This document shows positions 33,801 to 42,639 of a DNA stretch of 64,000 bases, piece by piece. The stretch lies in the NCBI GenBank assembly GCA_020740775.1, contig JAHEWK010000006.1, positions 434,001-498,000 on the forward strand, written 5' to 3'. Every line of letters starts with the position of its first letter. Position 1 is the stretch's first letter. A program made the position numbers and the translations under genes. The notes below the pieces were generated by a model. The model did not search any database. It was not told where the DNA came from and was given only the letters and a program-made list of their open reading frames with translations. The DNA is from Ilyonectria destructans. Lineage: Eukaryota; Ascomycota; Sordariomycetes; Hypocreales; Nectriaceae.

Positions 33801-35161
33801 CACTACCTGAGGAAGAACGAACGGAACGATTGCAGGTTCCCGAAGAACTGCAACAACAACTAGTACAGGACGTTCATGAACATCCCGTACACGGACACCA
33901 GGGTATCAACGGAACCCTTGAGAGGCTCAGGACAACATACTCATTCCCCCGAATGAAGAAAGCCGTCTCAGACACCATCAAAGGATGTGATTTGTGCAAA
34001 AAGTCAAAATCACCACGACACAAGCCTTATGGACAGTTACAACCACTACCAGTAGCACAACGGCCTTGGGAATCCATCACCATGGACCACATCACCAAGC
34101 TCCCGCTATCTGAAGACCCGACAACCGGAGTACTCTACGACAGCATATTCGTCATCGTGGATAGGCTTACGAAGTTCTCATACTTCCTACCCTACCAAGA
34201 GTCTACCGACGCAGAACAACTTTCTTATGTATTCTTAAGAAACATCGTCAGCATACACGGATTGCCAATGGAGATTGTCTCCGACAGAGGAACAACATTC
34301 GCATCCAAGTTCTGGCAAGGACTGATGGCCCAAATGGGATTGAACCACAAGCTCACGACAGCTTGGAGACCACAAGTGGATGGACAAACGGAAAGACTCA
34401 ACCAAATAGTCGAACAGTACCTACGGTGCTACGTCAACTATGAGCAAGACAACTGGGTCCAGAAGCTACCTACGGCGCAACTGGCCTACAACACATCCAC
34501 CTCAGGAACAACGAAGCTCACACCAGCTTACGCCAACTTCGGATTCACCCCCGACGCCTACAGATCATCACGAGAAGGACCCTTGAACGCTAAGGCAATC
34601 CTCAACACCGACCAGCTACGACAGCTACACGAAGAAATGAAGACGGAACTGGAGTTCGTCAGAAAACAAATGAAAAAATATTACGACAGGAAAAGATTGA
34701 AAGGACCAATCTTCCAGAGAGGAGACATGGTTTACCTCGCAACAAAAAACATCAAGACAAAAAGGCCGAACAACAAATTGGACTTCAAATTCATCGGACC
34801 TTACAAAATTTTGGAAAAAATCTCAGAAAACAACTACAAACTGGACTTACCACCAAAGGTCAAGCTCCATCCAATCGTTCACATTTCATTACTCGAATCA
34901 GCAGCAGACACCATTCACGTCAAAACATGGGACAACAATCAAGAAACGGAAGTCGAGAATGACCAGGAATTCACGGTCAAAACAATCCTCGACATGAAAA
35001 GAGAAAACAACAAAACGAAATATCTTGTGAGATGGGAAGACTGCGACCCCTCAGAAGATACATGGGAACCCTACGAACACCTCACGCATTGTCAAGCCAA
35101 ACTAAAGGACTTCCTCAAACGAAGAAGTACCCCAGGAAATATGCATTGGGACAGATTCTAG
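30872..35161 (+). CDS. pol: Chromovirus Pol polyprotein
   Basis: 1429 residues, open throughout. In order: aspartic protease with D46-S-G; reverse transcriptase with YLDD at 422-425; RNase H with the first Asp at 571 (ETDSS); an extra spacer domain (about 737-935) made of two similar ~105-residue units, each ending in a C-x2-C (C821/C824, C924/C927); integrase zinc finger near 1002-1040 (HPVHGHQG...CDLC); integrase core with D1072, D1138 and E1174, exactly D-x65-D-x35-E; and a C-terminal chromodomain at about 1366-1418 (KYLVRWEDCDPSEDTWEP). All catalytic residues are present, so the enzyme looks functional. The chromodomain is known in this lineage to guide integration to modified chromatin, which suits its location in a RIP block. 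It overlaps gag by one base. Confidence 0.95.
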   Translation: MEQQMGQELGEAELPVRALRATGSTRTDCLEIQVRIKGRWYTALVDSGAELNYLHPRVVNELELPWRNKSNPYRVQNLEGTSFSYDNGRITREIDHLKVFVNERNEGISFDIIPSAQHDLVLGYPWLQRVNPLINWRTGQMTFDDVDDHSSYEQDSDDDTRSQTSTGNGTSEATRDDTTDTSPPRGTRHKHRNAHTHKTRRTIARVRAQFTKLDEELKEMKKAKEADDRLKNVPLAYRIYEKLFAEETETGLPQHGQWDHEIVLKDGTTAKFYKIYNLNEVQLHTLKEYLEDMLKKGFIRISKSSAGYPVMFVPKKNGKLRLVVDYRQLNDITIKDRTPLPLINELKDRLHGKKWFTALDLKGAYNLIRIKPGDEWKTAFRTKYGLFEYLVMPFGLTNAPATFQRMITNVLREHLDVFVVCYLDDILIFSDTEEEHTEHVHAVLKKLQDANLLVEPEKSKFHTDEVDFLGHTIRPNEIRMDRKKIEAVKDWPKPENVKEVQSFLGFANYYRKFIRDFGSIGHALTELTKKGVDFRWDTKAQKAFNDIKKAILSEPVLVMFDPDKEVELETDSSNFGLGSQIGQRDINGKLHPIAFYSHKLHGAELNYPIYDKEFLAIVNSFKEFRHYLLGSKHKIKVYTDHKNISHFATTQELSGRQLRYAEYLSEFDYVIIHKKGSENGRADAISRRPDFDTGITKENEQLLELTPEGHLKQRYIANIHKYKEKWHDMNEMPSKKWQTKIRKEHSFYDNNDEVFPNEFDYDCGIPTYHKQVFIPRRLVPSFLKDRMECYQSKGLTKSQAHERFHRNYMIPKNDDYPRTACPECNKKLGIAHEDLLETPNEEWRNKIRRYHRHENNNDAIHPHEYDYQHGIPTHEKRAFIPPECMPEFGQERIKDYQKQGLTLNQAHTRFHWRFITNPADFGRCDICEEREMGPQQPPEPAKKVRFVDELDRRTLAATHTVEPDNPLLKEIQGYNDALPEEERTERLQVPEELQQQLVQDVHEHPVHGHQGINGTLERLRTTYSFPRMKKAVSDTIKGCDLCKKSKSPRHKPYGQLQPLPVAQRPWESITMDHITKLPLSEDPTTGVLYDSIFVIVDRLTKFSYFLPYQESTDAEQLSYVFLRNIVSIHGLPMEIVSDRGTTFASKFWQGLMAQMGLNHKLTTAWRPQVDGQTERLNQIVEQYLRCYVNYEQDNWVQKLPTAQLAYNTSTSGTTKLTPAYANFGFTPDAYRSSREGPLNAKAILNTDQLRQLHEEMKTELEFVRKQMKKYYDRKRLKGPIFQRGDMVYLATKNIKTKRPNNKLDFKFIGPYKILEKISENNYKLDLPPKVKLHPIVHISLLESAADTIHVKTWDNNQETEVENDQEFTVKTILDMKRENNKTKYLVRWEDCDPSEDTWEPYEHLTHCQAKLKDFLKRRSTPGNMHWDRF

Positions 35162-35165
35162 GACC

Positions 35166-35957
35166 TCAACCATGCGCAACGCCTTCCGAAGAACCTTCAC
35201 CAATAACGCCAGACGAGAAGTCAAACGAAGAACCTACGGCGTTCCAGTCAATAAGGTCCGTCACCAGGACGGACTGCGCAGAAACCACCGCCTCCGACTC
35301 TAACCGTTCGGTCTCGTCCAACTCGTCCATGGACGCGAGACCACGATTTAACATCTGAGTACCCTTCTCGACCAACTGTCGCTTCTGGCGACGAAGTCGC
35401 ATCAAACGAGAAAGACGCTCGTTCAGTTGTTGTTGTAGCTGGATCAGTTCCTCCTCGGTAGCCTCCTCGGCAGCTTCCAGACGCTGTTTTTCGAGCGCCA
35501 GACGATCCGCTACACCACAAATCAGAACGAACAAAACCCCAGGACAACCCGGAACAGCCTCACCTGCCACCAGGGAGATGCCCTGACCGTCGCAAGGGCG
35601 ACCACGACGCGTGCACTCGGCACACTTCGAGTGGCCCTCCTTCATTACGCACTTCAAGTTCCGCGGCGAACAGTAGGAACAAGGCATGACGACGAAACCC
35701 GTAGTAGCAATCAAGACTGCCTGCGCTTTTCGGTTTCTCGTGGATTTAGCTGTAGACATGTCGTCAGCAAACCATGAGGGGAATACAGGACTAAGTGCGA
35801 ACGCACGAAGGAAATTTGAAACAGGCCTGGTAGCTGGCCTTGGGGACAAGGACCAACGGAGGGGAGACATCGTGTTACGACCCGTGCCGCGTAGACGCCT
35901 GGCGTCACGTGCACCCCACAAATTTCCCCCAATCAAATACACCTCACTGCGGCTCAC
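35166..35957 (-). CDS. Antisense retrotransposon ORF with Zn2Cys6-like cluster and coiled coil
   Basis: A 263-codon frame on the strand opposite to gag-pol, lying between the pol stop and the 3' LTR. The frame opens inside the LTR (35957). The ATG at 35759 (residue 67) is the likelier start, giving 197 residues. C93-x2-C96-x6-C103-x8-C112-x2-C115-x6-C122 matches the fungal Zn2Cys6 pattern, preceded by a basic stretch (STRNRKAQ). After it comes a coiled-coil-like helix rich in Leu, Glu, Gln and Arg (LALEKQRLEAAEEA, then LNERLSRLMRLRRQKRQL). Between the two, 35510-35563 reads as a 54-nt intron on the minus strand only (GTGAGG, CTGAT, TAG). Splicing keeps the frame and removes a hydrophobic insert. 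A DNA-binding regulator carried by the element is possible; function is unproven. Confidence 0.65.
   Translation of the reverse strand: MSRSEVYLIGGNLWGARDARRLRGTGRNTMSPLRWSLSPRPATRPVSNFLRAFALSPVFPSWFADDMSTAKSTRNRKAQAVLIATTGFVVMPCSYCSPRNLKCVMKEGHSKCAECTRRGRPCDGQGISLVAGEAVPGCPGVLFVLICGVADRLALEKQRLEAAEEATEEELIQLQQQLNERLSRLMRLRRQKRQLVEKGTQMLNRGLASMDELDETERLESEAVVSAQSVLVTDLIDWNAVGSSFDFSSGVIGEGSSEGVAHG
35858..35867 (+). other. Polypurine tract of the chromovirus
   Basis: GGAGGGGAGA five bases upstream of the 3' LTR (starts 35873), the expected place for the plus-strand DNA primer. Confidence 0.7.
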
Positions 35958-36314
35958 GCCGTACTAAAGGACTCACCCGTGAGCCTCTACGGCTCACGCG
36001 TGAGCCTCTCCGGCTCACCTGCGATTCCAAGGCTCACCGCCGTGAGCCTCACCTATCATTCTAGTATATAGACACACGTTCATTAGCACTTTCCTAGACT
36101 CTTAGCTACCTCAGCTATCAATACAACTTGGTTACCTCAATCACCTTGACTCGCTACGCATCACTGTGCTTGACTATTACCAGACGTAACATTTACCCAG
36201 TAAGTGACGCCCTAACCGATCTGCTAACATAAACCTACGGTTTATCCACCAGCAACCCGTCTCTCGCCTACCCTATACCACGTATACGGCAGTCCAGAGA
36301 ACACGACCGTTACA
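35873..36314 (+). repeat. 3' LTR of the chromovirus
   Basis: Same length and sequence as 27860-28301 by eye. It is followed by the TATAG target duplicate at 36315-36319. Its U3 part also encodes the upstream extension of the antisense frame. Confidence 0.95.
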
Positions 36315-37046
36315 TATAGCTTTCTGTTTTTCTTAGGTATAAATATAACTGGATATCCAGCTAAAGACTTTAAAACTCAGATATAGCCTTTTTATAATAT
36401 TTCTTAGATATATTCTTTTAGTATTATCAGCTTATTATTATTAAGTTTATAAATTGGGAAGAATTTTAAGTTAGTTCTATCTTTAAGAATAATCTCTAAA
36501 TCCTATTCTTCCAGTTCTAATAGATCTATCTCTAACTCCTCTATAAAGAGTTTCTAGTAGATTTAGTATTTTAGAGGAATATTCTTAAGTTAGTTATCCT
36601 CTTTTTTCTATTTTTTTTATTCTTAGAGATTCTTATCTAGTTATTAGAACTATCTTTATAGAAATATAATAGTTTATTTAAGGTATTACTTTTTTTCTAT
36701 CTGGTGTTTGTATTTTATTCCCTTTGGGGGTAAGAAAGTATCTATTATATCTTTCTTTATGACTTTATTATTATTAATTAAAGTTTAAGATCTCTATTTA
36801 TATCTATTACTATCTGTAATTTTAGGAGGTATACCTTTTAGGTGTATTTAGCCTATCTCCTAATTAATATTGGGGTTATTTCTTTATAGCTATAATTATC
36901 TAAGTACTATATTATAGTCCTCAACTTTAATAATATTAAAATTAATACCTTTATTCTTATCTTCTATAAGTACCTTAAGGTAATTAACCTCTTAAATTAT
37001 CTATCTATTATTATAGCTAAAAGGTATACCTTCCAGATTAGATACT

Positions 37047-37316
37047 TGTTGGATACGCAATTTGCTGTATGCAATATCAGAGATGATTGATCAAATGATG
37101 TAAATTGATATGTTCTTCCTGCATTGATTGAGGGTCATAGAGGCCCTGTTTTATGCTCAAAGGGATCTAGATCAGGGTGTCAAAGGGAGACGGATCCGGC
37201 GTTATTATAATGCCGGATCCAGCTTATTACCTGATCCGGCGTTCCGCATCCGGCGTTCCGGATCAGGCAGTCCGGATTAGGTATGTTATGCCGCCATACG
37301 AGGTCTCAATCCAACA
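37047..37316 (-). repeat. 3' LTR of the copia element
   Basis: Starts TGTTGGATACGC and ends CTCAATCCAACA on the plus strand. It contains repeated GATCCGG/CCGGATC blocks (about 37190-37280), most of them variants of one short palindrome-rich unit. Confidence 0.92.
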
Positions 37317-37319
37317 TAC

Positions 37320-40300
37320 CCCCCCAGCTGAAGCCGGCCAGGATACAGCTGCCTTTAAGTCCCTAGATCTTCTTCCTTCAGTTCCTTAAGCTTCCTTTAG
37401 TCTAGATACCCTAAGATATCTACTAGGCCTAGCTGATCTACATACTTCTGAAGGCTTGTATTGCTAAGGGCCTTTATAAGCCTGTCTGCAATTATATCCT
37501 CTATTGAGGTGTAATCGATCCGGATTCTATCCCTCTGGGCTTCCTGCCTTAACTAATAATTGTGAATATTAACATGCTGTAGTTTCGTCTGCAGCTTATT
37601 GATATCCTTAGTAACTAGCTTGATAGTCTGCTGGTTGTTATATTGAATGTGAATGCGTTCCTCTTCCAGCTTGATCCCTAGCTTTTTGACTAGCCGGGAA
37701 ATAAATATAGCTTCCTTAGCTGCTTGTGATAGAGCTAGTAGTTCGGCCTTAGTTATTAATATTATAACTGTTGCCTGCTTGTTGGCCCTCTATCTGATAG
37801 TCCCTCTAAATAGCCTCATAATATAGGCTTAAGAGCTTTTCCGATCTGGGTTGTCTGCAAAGGATATATTGCTGGCCATAAGGAATTAATCGTCTTAGCC
37901 AAATTGAAGAGCTAGAGCCTTGGTCTTTCTAAGATATAGAAGGATCCAGTCTGCAGCTTGATAATACTTAAAGCTTGGGTTCATATTAAACCTAGCTATT
38001 AGAGATATAGTAAATACTATATCTGGTCGGGTTATTATAGCTGTATAAAGGAGCGATCCGACCTTCTGCTGATATCTTCAAATTGATATAATTAAGGCTT
38101 AAGTTATTAACTGTCTTAGTCTTTCTCTTTTTATTGGGCTGTTATGATATTAATCTAGGTCTTCAGCTAGATTAGCTATCTTATTAAGGTAATTAGATTG
38201 GGATAACCAGATAAATTCTAGCTTGCAGTCTCAGATAATTTCAATCCCTAGAAACTACTATAGCTCTTGCCCTTCAGTTAGATTATAGTATTCTTTTAGC
38301 TTAGCAATAGTCTTTTTAACTTCCTGGGTTCTATCTTTTTTAAATATGAAGATAATATTATTAATATAGAAGAAGATAATAATTCTGTTTTTTGTTATAT
38401 AGTAGGGCTTATATTGAACTGGCTTAAAGTCTAGCTCTTAAAGAGTTGCTATAAGCTCTTTCTGCTAAAGGAGGGATAATTCTTATAGACTGTATAGGGC
38501 TTTCTGAATCAGTAGGATCTTTCCTTTCTTTCTGTATTCAGGGGGCATCTATATTAGGACCTAACAGTCTAGCCTAATATTAATAAAGGTGTTAACTGTA
38601 TTATATTATAATAGCTTAAGGTTAAATCGGGCAGCTATTGCTATTAGGGATTAAAATAACCTTCCGGCTAAGGTCGATATATAGGTCTCTTCGTCTAGCC
38701 CTTTTAGCTATTAGTCTCCTTAAATAACTAGCCGGACTTTATACTTAATAAATTGACTATACTTATCGAACTTATAGATATAGACCTATATATAATCTAG
38801 AGTCTATTTATTAAGGGTTTAAGAGTTATCTAGATTAACCTCTATTTAGGACTTTATAATCTTATAACTTTATAAGTAGTCCTTTTCAGCTTGCTTAAAT
38901 TAAGGTCTTATTAGATAATCTAGAAGATCTTAATAGTGCTGTAGCAGCTTTAGTAGCTAACTTTAGTATATATTCCTAGGCTTCTTCAGTAGCTATTGCA
39001 GCTTAGCTTTATTAATAACTACTCTATTAAGGGTTCTAATTAGGCTAGCTAGTCTTCTGGCGTTAAATACAGCCTTTTACACTTTGGGTCTTAAAGACTG
39101 ACCTTAATCTAGCTTGCCTTATAATTCGGGCTTAACTTGGATCGTTATTGCTAAAAGTCCTGCTGGTAGGAGAGATATAGAGGTTAGATATAGTCTCTCT
39201 TCAGCGCTAGGGGATTCATCTGAGACATTTAGTTCCCCTTACTTTTCTAGATTGAACTTATTGACCTTAGGAGTCCTAGGATGCTTAATAGATCCAGACA
39301 GTTAATCAGACTGTTCTGCCGTTAAAGCTATTCTTATATCTCAATCTTTCTTATATAGATTCGGATTATAGGTATCCTCATCCTCATCCTTATAGTGGAA
39401 GCCTTCTAAATAACTGCTAGCAGCAGCTTGGTTATTATCTTCTGGGATAGATTTATCTATTAACTGTTCTTAATAAGCCTCTTCTATTTAATTTAGTAGC
39501 TAATTTAACTTATCCCTTTTAACTTAAAGAAGGTTATCTCTTAGCTTATTAATATCTCCGTTAAATTAATTGTCTTTATTAAAGATAATATTCCGGATTG
39601 ATATTATCTTTCCAGTAGCTGGGTTCCAGATCCTATAGATATTGGATAACTGGTATCCTATAAGGTAGCTAATTTAGGCCTGAGGGTTTAATCTTTACTT
39701 CTTCTTCTGCCCCTTTAGGATATCTTGAGTTATCGCAAATACCTTGGATCTATAGACCTATAGGTGGCCTAGATAGGGGACCTTATGTTTCTTGCTGTAA
39801 CTATCACGCTGGGCAATAGCTATGTGGAATCGGCTGTAAGGGGTTTCCCAGTTATTAATGTATTTAGGGGTCTGGTTGTTCAGATAGACAGCAGCCCGAT
39901 AGATCTCAAGCCACAGATATAATGGAAGCCGGGCTCTAGCCCTTATAGCCCTAGCCTTATTTTTAATGATTTTCCCGGAAGCTTTAGCGCCCCTATTCTG
40001 GGCAGCTGTATCTGCAGCTGTTAATTCCACGATGATATATATTCCTATGAAGAATTGATAGACTAAATGAGGCCAGTCTTCTGACTTTCCTAGGATTTCC
40101 CTATTATATTTAATAACCTTTAGCTTGATTTAATAGTGCCGCAATAGGTAGCCTAAAAAGTCTTTAAAGATAGAGATAAGATCCTTATATTATCGGCTTT
40201 TTAGGTAATAATCCCAGATATAACCTAAATAGCGGTCTGTTATTAATAACAGACTAATATACCCATTTAGATCTCTCCCTCCCGGATCTATATCAAAGTC

Positions 40301-42369
40301 GTGGAAGTTAATTGCCAGTCTCAGGCCAGGTCTGTTTTCTAGGTCCCTAGGTCTCCAGCTGATCTGACGTTTTATCTTTAATATGCTGCAGTTATTGCAT
40401 TTAGCTGTCGGGATCCCTTTAATCCGGGCCCCTGTTACCTTCCTGACTAACCGTTCCAAGGTATTAGGACCTAGATAACCAAGGTGTAGGTACTATCTCC
40501 GGGCATCTTATTTTTCAGCCCTCAGCCAGGTCGATAAGTTATACTTATATCGAGATAGAAAGACAGTCTCTATATTAATTATCTAATTAGATACTTTACT
40601 TTTAATAATAAATTAGTTATATTAATCAGATAGATAGCAAAGGATATTTCTATTAGCTATTTAAAGATAGTTGAAGGCTGGATGTATATCCCACTAATAG
40701 CCCTTCTGTAATAGCTTCTATAGGGATATTAGGTTATAAGGGAAGTTAGGGCAATAGGCAATATTATCTAGACTAATAGTCCTAGGACTATTAAGTCCTT
40801 TAGTCTTAATATCAATCTGACTGTAGCCCTATATTTAGACTTAATTTTCCCCTGCAATAAGGAAGTTATCTGCCTTAGCTGGTTAGTATCTATAAAAGCG
40901 TTCAATCTTATTAAATATATCGATTGTCGCTCCTGAGTCTAGAATAGCTGACCTTTACAGGGGATATAAAGAGATAGAAAATACAGCCTTAGCTATTATA
41001 ATTATATCTCTATATTTCCTAATACTCCTTTCTAGTCAATCTGACTCAGAAGGTTTATCTTTATTCTTAAGGAAGACAAGCTTATTAAGTAGCTTTCAAT
41101 CTTTAGATAGTCTGTAAGCAACTATATCTTAGATGACTGGATTTCCTTTAAACCAGGCAGGGGCTTTTAAGAGATAAGCGTAAAAGCATCCGGATAGCTT
41201 ATACTTGCCGCTATAGGCTTTACAGTTGTTTTAATCTTTATCTTAAGTGGCTTTAGGTTCTAACTTCTTTTTCTTTAATTTGGATTCTATCTGATCAGAT
41301 AGTTGTTTCTTTAAGGATTGCTTTAATAACGATTTGGTTTGCTATAGATCATCCTAATTAGGGTTAGGTTAATTAGCTGGATCTATATTATTTCTAAAGG
41401 TCGGTCTAAAGGCCCCTTCAGTCCCTATAGGTATAGATAACTTAGGCTTCTTAGCTGCAAGCTGCAGAAGGTTCTATCTGCTGACTTCTTCCTTTAGGTC
41501 TTTAGTAACTTTCCGGATAGCTAGAGTCTATAATCTCAGCTTATCCTTATAGGTGCCGTAATAGGTTAAGTACCAGGTCTTTAGGGCTGGTTGGATAGTA
41601 TTACTTAGGTCGTTAAACTATATATTAGGGTTGTCTAGGCCTCCAATCCCTCTCTTCTGGGCCTTATGAGTTACTTACTCCCAGTCTGTAATTCAGTAAG
41701 GGAAATCCTTAGCTGTCTTAGGAGTCTTAGCTAGAATGGTCTGATATTTAGCTCGGGCTTTATTTTGCTGTTCTATTATTATAGCCCCAACGCTATCTTA
41801 GAGGTTGGTATACTAGGTCCTTAGGTCCTGATGGGCTTTGCAGGTCTCTATTAGTCCTTAAGAGACTGTTTCCATAATCCAATCTTTAATCTCTTTGACT
41901 AGGGCTTGCTTATGCTGATATGCCTGGAGATTGCAGTTATAGTCCTTTTGGTCTTAGTTATAGGAGGCTTTATCTTCTGCAGTTAAGTTATTGCGATACT
42001 GGGCCGGTTAGTTTGGGTTGGTTAATTTAGGGGTCTAACTATCAGTCTGACTAGATAGAGACCCGCAAGTATAACAATAAGGAATCCGTCGATAATAGGA
42101 ACTGATAGTCGGCAGGATAGGGCGTTATCTTAGTTGGTCTGTTATATCAGAATTAACTAGATTCCAGATTTGGGCAGAATTTGCCTTCATCTGGAACGGC
42201 CTGTCCCAGCTGCTCCAGTCTTCAAAGGTCTCAAGATAGACCTTCTTAGTAGAGAGGTTCTATTAAGTAGGCATTTTCAGTTAGTTAAGGAAAATAATAA
42301 TTGAAGTAATAGGGATAGCAAATAGCTGTATCTTGTGTGGTTGCTCTTGAAGCAAATGAGACTCTTAAT
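37320..42369 (-). pseudogene. Copia Gag-Pol, broken by stops
   Basis: Minus-strand relics: protease DSGATIDIF at about 40913-40940, followed by a GAG-pre-integrase-like AYCPNFP; integrase at 40459-40190 (AKCNNCSILKIKR, then AINFHDFDIDP, then LLITDRYLGYIWDYY) and 40030-39758 (KARAIRARARLPLYLWLEI); reverse transcriptase at about 38750-38340 (KGLDEETYISTLAGR, then MPPEYRKKGKIL, then FFYINNIIF for the usual YVDD). Stops fall mainly at former Trp and Gln codons. The element cannot move by itself. Confidence 0.88.
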
Positions 42370-42639
42370 TGTTGGATATGCAATTTGCTGTATGCAATAT
42401 TAGAGATAATTAATTAAATGATGTAAATTGATATGTTCTTCCTGCATTAATTGAGGGTCACAGAGGCCCTGTTTTATGCTTAAAGGGATCTAGATCAGGG
42501 TGTTAAAGGGAGACGGATCCGGCGTTATTATGATGCCGGATCCGGCTTATTACCTGATCCGGCGTTCTGCATCCGGCGTTCTGGATCAGGCAGTCCGGAT
42601 CAGGTATGTTATGCCGCCACACGAGGTCTCAATCCAACA
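42370..42639 (-). repeat. 5' LTR of the copia element
   Basis: Starts TGTTGGATATGC and ends CTCAATCCAACA. It is paired with 37047-37316. The two copies differ only by C/T or A/G. Confidence 0.92.

Larger units (their letters stand above)
27860..36314 (+). mobile_element. Intact Ty3/gypsy chromovirus with an antisense extra gene
   Basis: 8455-bp element with 442-bp LTRs (27860-28301, 35873-36314) that show no difference by eye, TG...CA ends and a perfect TATAG target duplication (27855-27859, 36315-36319). It carries gag (28368-30872), pol (30872-35161) with protease, reverse transcriptase, RNase H, integrase and chromodomain, and an antisense frame before the 3' LTR. GC content and codon use are normal and no RIP is visible, so it is very young or has escaped RIP. 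It lies inside the reverse-transcriptase gene of the degraded gypsy element. Confidence 0.97.
37047..42639 (-). mobile_element. RIP-mutated Ty1/copia element, minus strand
   Basis: 5593-bp element with 270-bp LTRs (37047-37316 and 42370-42639), TGTTGG...CCAACA ends and a perfect ATACT duplication (37042-37046, 42640-42644). On the minus strand the order is gag, protease, integrase, reverse transcriptase, RNase H, which is the copia order. Mutation is milder than in the surrounding gypsy element: several short open stretches survive, and the LTRs differ at 15 of 270 sites, all transitions. It was inserted into the internal part of the degraded gypsy element. Confidence 0.95.

Noticed and set aside
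37190..37290. CRISPR-like spaced repeats (GATCCGG units)
   Set aside because: They are short palindromic units inside a copia LTR in a eukaryotic genome; spacing is irregular and the partner LTR repeats them.
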